Positions 6,506 to 8,296 of a DNA stretch of 8,296 bases are shown in pieces. Position numbers and translations under genes: made by a program. The notes under the pieces are model-generated. The model saw nothing but the letters and a program-made list of their open reading frames with translations. It was not told the DNA's origin and searched no databases. Source of the DNA: an uncultured Clostridia bacterium (GTDB lineage Bacteria > Bacillota > Clostridia > Oscillospirales > Acutalibacteraceae); assembly GCA_944381295.1 (NCBI GenBank), contig CALWKP010000162.1, positions 1-8,296 of the forward strand. Reading direction: 5' to 3'. Position 1 is the stretch's first letter. Each line of letters opens with the position of its first letter.

Positions 6506-7216
6506 CTTCTCATAGGGAAGAAAACTCTTGGGGCTCTCGGGTTCCAGAGATACGGATTGGTCAGCTTCGTCTACAGCATCGAGCGTCAGGCCTAATTCCC
6601 AACAGATTGCAAGAATATCGGCATAATCCACGCGATGGAAGGAGCGTTTGGCGTATTTGGGACGGAAAAGGAGTTGGCCGTTTTCAAGAAAAAATCTGCC
6701 CTCTTTCCCGCCGTAGGTATGGCGGTGTCCAGCCAGAAGATGCTGTATCTTTTTTGCATCTACCTCAATTTTTTTGCTGTCATACCAGGTGGAATACTGT
6801 ACCGTTACATGCAGGTTAGGATGATCCTTGAAATATGTATTCAAAAATTGGAGCAGTCGCTCACAGAGATCTCTACGATGGGAAACGGTTTGACGCTCAT
6901 TGAAAGTAAGGGTAAAATAGGAATAATCCCGACCAGACAATCCGCAGCTATACATAATGTTTGTAAAATCATTGCACCAGAAATAGAATTCCCATCTGTC
7001 ACTGAGGTAGGGCGCTGGTTCATCCTCTGTGTAGCCGTAGCAAATGAAATTGTGAGCAATGGCACCCATGATCGGAGCCATCACCGCATTTCTGTGTTCA
7101 GCAGCTTGCCGGAGTTGAACGATATCCCTGATTCCGGCTGCATGGGCCATCCTGTTTTCTTCCTGCTGCGCTTCCGTATACAAGAACTGCAGGCGCAGAG
7201 AACAGATGTCTTCCAT
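6158..7216 (-). CDS. Two-part protein with C-terminal DUF4313-like domain
   Basis: A 352-residue protein. The ATG at 7216 is chosen because AAAGGA (7223-7228) lies 6 nt upstream. An in-frame TTG at 7363 would add 49 residues, but nothing supports it. The first 230 or so residues are unrecognised: a helical start (ICSLRLQFLYTEAQQEENRM), an aromatic stretch (WEFYFWCNDF), then YSYFTLTFNERQTVSHRRDL, a helix-rich LLQFLNTYFKDHP, and HRHTYGGKEGRFFLENGQLL. Residues about 238-352 are a DUF4313-like domain (DGNLAIQMV, ASLTVNLDGKRQKDCAFIDT, IRNGLAIPTGVIQ, YPEYRF, LDPDGYASY). This copy keeps the IDTN and YPEYRF features I associate with the family. No signal peptide or catalytic motif is seen. It lies 115 nt upstream of a second gene with the same domain, separated by a hairpin. 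Confidence 0.8.
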   Translation of the reverse strand: MEDICSLRLQFLYTEAQQEENRMAHAAGIRDIVQLRQAAEHRNAVMAPIMGAIAHNFICYGYTEDEPAPYLSDRWEFYFWCNDFTNIMYSCGLSGRDYSYFTLTFNERQTVSHRRDLCERLLQFLNTYFKDHPNLHVTVQYSTWYDSKKIEVDAKKIQHLLAGHRHTYGGKEGRFFLENGQLLFRPKYAKRSFHRVDYADILAICWELGLTLDAVDEADQSVSLEPESPKSFLPYEKYGSIHQIQLTVTSYIDGNLAIQMVIWEDGHPEPWASLTVNLDGKRQKDCAFIDTNGDPDFPIWIIRNGLAIPTGVIQCSGFCEYPEYRFRADRLQELDPDGYASYLASQKSGKSA

Positions 7217-7268
7217 CGCGTATCCTTTGGTGATCCACTTTGCGCTGGATGGTTTCGCATAAGATGTG

Positions 7269-7373
7269 TCATGGTGTATGATCATACCCAAAGCCACTGG
7301 AACAGTAAAAAAGCTCCTCGGAAAAAGGTGCGGTTTTCTGTCTCTTTTCGGTTTTTGGTGCAAGTTTGAGCAT
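7269..7373 (-). CDS. Possible 34-aa small ORF or leader peptide
   Basis: From ATG at 7373 to TGA at 7269 the minus strand encodes 34 residues, beginning MLKLAPKTEKRQKTAPFSEE and ending LFYCSSGFGYDHTP. It lies in the gap before the 352-residue protein, whose start is 52 nt beyond its stop. It has no ribosome binding site, but its ATG is only 4 nt after a candidate -10 box, so it could be leaderless if that promoter is real. The composition is protein-like, but the evidence is thin and it may be a chance ORF. Confidence 0.28.
   Translation of the reverse strand: MLKLAPKTEKRQKTAPFSEELFYCSSGFGYDHTP
7276..7287. repeat. Perfect 12-bp palindrome
   Basis: GTATGATCATAC is a perfect palindrome, 60 bp upstream of the start codon of the 352-residue protein. 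It could be a dimeric repressor site. It may also arise by chance, and no second copy was seen nearby. Confidence 0.25.
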
Positions 7374-7377
7374 ATTT

Positions 7378-7406
7378 AGTCTAACATATTGAGATTTACG
7401 CCTCAA
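7378..7406 (-). promoter_or_regulatory. Candidate sigma-70-type promoter for the 352-aa gene
   Basis: On the minus strand TTGAGG (7401-7406) and TAGACT (7378-7383) are separated by 17 nt. Each matches four of six consensus bases. It lies in the 229-nt gap before the 352-residue protein, where a separate promoter would be expected. The boxes are imperfect and no experimental start is known. Confidence 0.35.
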
Positions 7407-7416
7407 GAGCAGAACC

Positions 7417-7446
7417 GTGCCAATGATCTTCCAAATCTGTGCCAAT
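7417..7446. repeat. Paired 8-bp direct repeats, 22-bp period
   Basis: GTGCCAAT occurs at 7417-7424 and 7439-7446. The 22-bp start-to-start distance is about two helical turns, which puts both copies on the same face of DNA. They lie just upstream of the candidate -35 box, and the distal copy touches the stop codon of the helical protein. Together with their position this suggests an activator or repressor site; chance remains possible. Confidence 0.35.
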
Positions 7447-7997
7447 TATTTTTTCTGTTTGTTTTCAACAGCCTTCAGATCAGGGAAAAATTGTTCCAGT
7501 ACATCCAGACTGTCCTTAGAGGTATACCCCCACAGCACAGAACTGAGAGCCTCAATAGCCTCCCGCCGCTTACGGTAATAGGTGCGGAAGGAAATATCCC
7601 GGATATGAGGGCGCAGGTTCTCGATGATTTCCTCCACATTTTTCAGCTGCTGGGGGGAGAGGAAAGAGTAGTACAGAAGCCAGTAGTATGCTTCACCGTT
7701 CTTGTGCTTGGTACGAAGCAAATCGACTGCCGAATCCAGCAATTCCATCATTTTGTGGCTGCGCTCAATGCATTTGGCGTGATGTTCAATATCGCTGCCA
7801 GCCAGATCAGCGCCTGCCAGATAAACTGAATCTAAAAATTCCTCGATGGAAGTACCGTACTCGATCTCAAATTTGGTCCTGACATGCTGAACGGAAAGTT
7901 CCAGACTCCATACTACGTCACGATATTTTTTCAGCAGCTTCCAGGTGTCGTGATACAGCGGGTTTTGCGCAACATTTTTTTCGTCAAATTTCTTCAT
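7446..7997 (-). CDS. All-helical protein, possible sigma-region-4-like regulator
   Basis: A 183-residue charged protein. The ATG at 7997 has AGGAGG (8005-8010) 7 nt upstream and overlaps the preceding stop as ATGA, a sign of translational coupling. The sequence is almost entirely helical. The first 95 residues have heptad-like helices (LLKKYRDVVWSLELSVQHV, IEEFLDSVYLAG, MMELLDSAVDLL). The second part reads YYWLLYYSFLSPQQLKNVEE, then IIENLRPHIRDISFRTYY, then RKRREAIEALSSVLWGYTSK. The SFRTYYRKRREAIEALS segment looks like the recognition and closing helices of a sigma-region-4 or phage ArpU-type fold, but this is a weak impression. No signal or membrane segment is present. If it is a regulator, it might act on the promoter just downstream. 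Alternatively it is a structural helical protein of unknown role. Confidence 0.78.
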   Translation of the reverse strand: MKKFDEKNVAQNPLYHDTWKLLKKYRDVVWSLELSVQHVRTKFEIEYGTSIEEFLDSVYLAGADLAGSDIEHHAKCIERSHKMMELLDSAVDLLRTKHKNGEAYYWLLYYSFLSPQQLKNVEEIIENLRPHIRDISFRTYYRKRREAIEALSSVLWGYTSKDSLDVLEQFFPDLKAVENKQKK

Positions 7998-8296
7998 GGA
8001 TGAGCCTCCTTATTCGTTTTCAAAAATGGGTTGAGAGTGAGTTCAAAATTTGCGGTCTGCCGGTTACCGCACAACACTGCCAAGCCTAGATGCAGAGTAG
8101 GCCGCTCGCGCGCATGGGGTAGTAATTCCTCCCGGCAGTCGCCGGATAAAGGATATAACTTGTAGCGAGAGAGGGAGCATCCAAAGCACGAAATCCCTTG
8201 TGCCATCAGGATTTGCGCCATTTTCTGAAGGATGATTTCAATGTGAGTTTTTGAAACGCTGGAGAGTTCGTCTGAAACGATGACCTCATGCTCCAT
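7994..8296 (-). CDS. Small protein of unknown function, first gene in view
   Basis: A 100-residue product is visible from an ATG lying exactly at the right edge. The ribosome site is out of view, and the true start could be further upstream, so the gene may be 5' partial. It begins MEHEVIVSDELSSVSKTHIE, continues with a helical IILQKMAQILMAQG, then ISCFGCSLSRYKLYPL with a CxxC pair, then LHLGLAVLCGNRQTANFELT, and ends NKEAHP. One CxxC alone is not enough for a zinc site, although a third Cys (GDCREE) and a fourth (VLCGN) follow. I do not recognise a family. Its last codons contain the ribosome site of the next gene, which overlaps it by 4 nt. Confidence 0.7.
   Translation of the reverse strand: MEHEVIVSDELSSVSKTHIEIILQKMAQILMAQGISCFGCSLSRYKLYPLSGDCREELLPHARERPTLHLGLAVLCGNRQTANFELTLNPFLKTNKEAHP

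Noticed and set aside
7363..7363. TTG start adding 49 residues to the 352-residue protein
   Set aside because: There is no ribosome site before it, whereas ATG at 7216 has AAAGGA at good spacing.
6635..7369. 244-residue open frame on the plus strand
   Set aside because: It is antisense to the 352-residue protein, which has a good ribosome site and a recognisable domain. The plus-strand product looks random.
7404..7424. Sigma-54 promoter on the minus strand (TGGCACGGTTCTGCT)
   Set aside because: The GG and GC elements are 9 nt apart instead of the required 10, and there is no sign of a sigma-54 activator.

Overview
The window looks like part of an integrative conjugative or related accessory element from a gut-type Firmicute (Clostridia, Oscillospiraceae or Lachnospiraceae-like). 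Three things suggest this: a very large SpaA/Cna-B repeat surface protein, a sigma-region-4-like regulator followed by a small Orf8-like regulator of the Tn916/Tn1549 type, and a set of unnamed proteins with a DUF4313-like domain and a zinc ribbon. This is inference from gene content. No integrase, relaxase, attachment site or rRNA is present, so the host and element type cannot be fixed.

Layout. Plus strand, 2-3766: the 3' part of a giant surface protein with one partial and eleven complete SpaA/Cna-B-type repeats, a distinct C-terminal domain and a terminal YPQTGY. Plus strand, 3860-4451: two small overlapping regulator genes in a visibly AT-richer stretch. The second appears to start at an ATT codon that overlaps the stop of the first. 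They end in a strong inverted repeat (4450-4497) that can terminate transcription from both sides.

Minus strand, 8296-4556, read right to left: a small unknown protein (7994-8296); an all-helical protein coupled to it by an ATGA overlap (7446-7997); a 229-nt gap with a candidate promoter, paired direct repeats and a possible 34-aa small ORF; a 352-aa protein with a C-terminal DUF4313-like domain (6158-7216); a hairpin; a 267-aa protein with the same domain at its N-terminus (5239-6042); and a 226-aa CX2C...CX2C zinc-ribbon protein (4556-5236). The last two genes are 2 nt apart and probably translationally coupled.

How the parts may work together: the surface protein would act outside the cell, perhaps in adhesion or cell contact. 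The sigma-like pair probably controls element genes. The convergent minus-strand cluster is an uncharacterised cargo or maintenance module whose function cannot be told from sequence. The most original signals are the shared domain placed at opposite ends of two adjacent proteins, the ATT start, the sorting-like motif with no membrane anchor, and two surface repeats with Asp in place of the usual isopeptide Asn. No gene-free stretch exceeds 300 bases.
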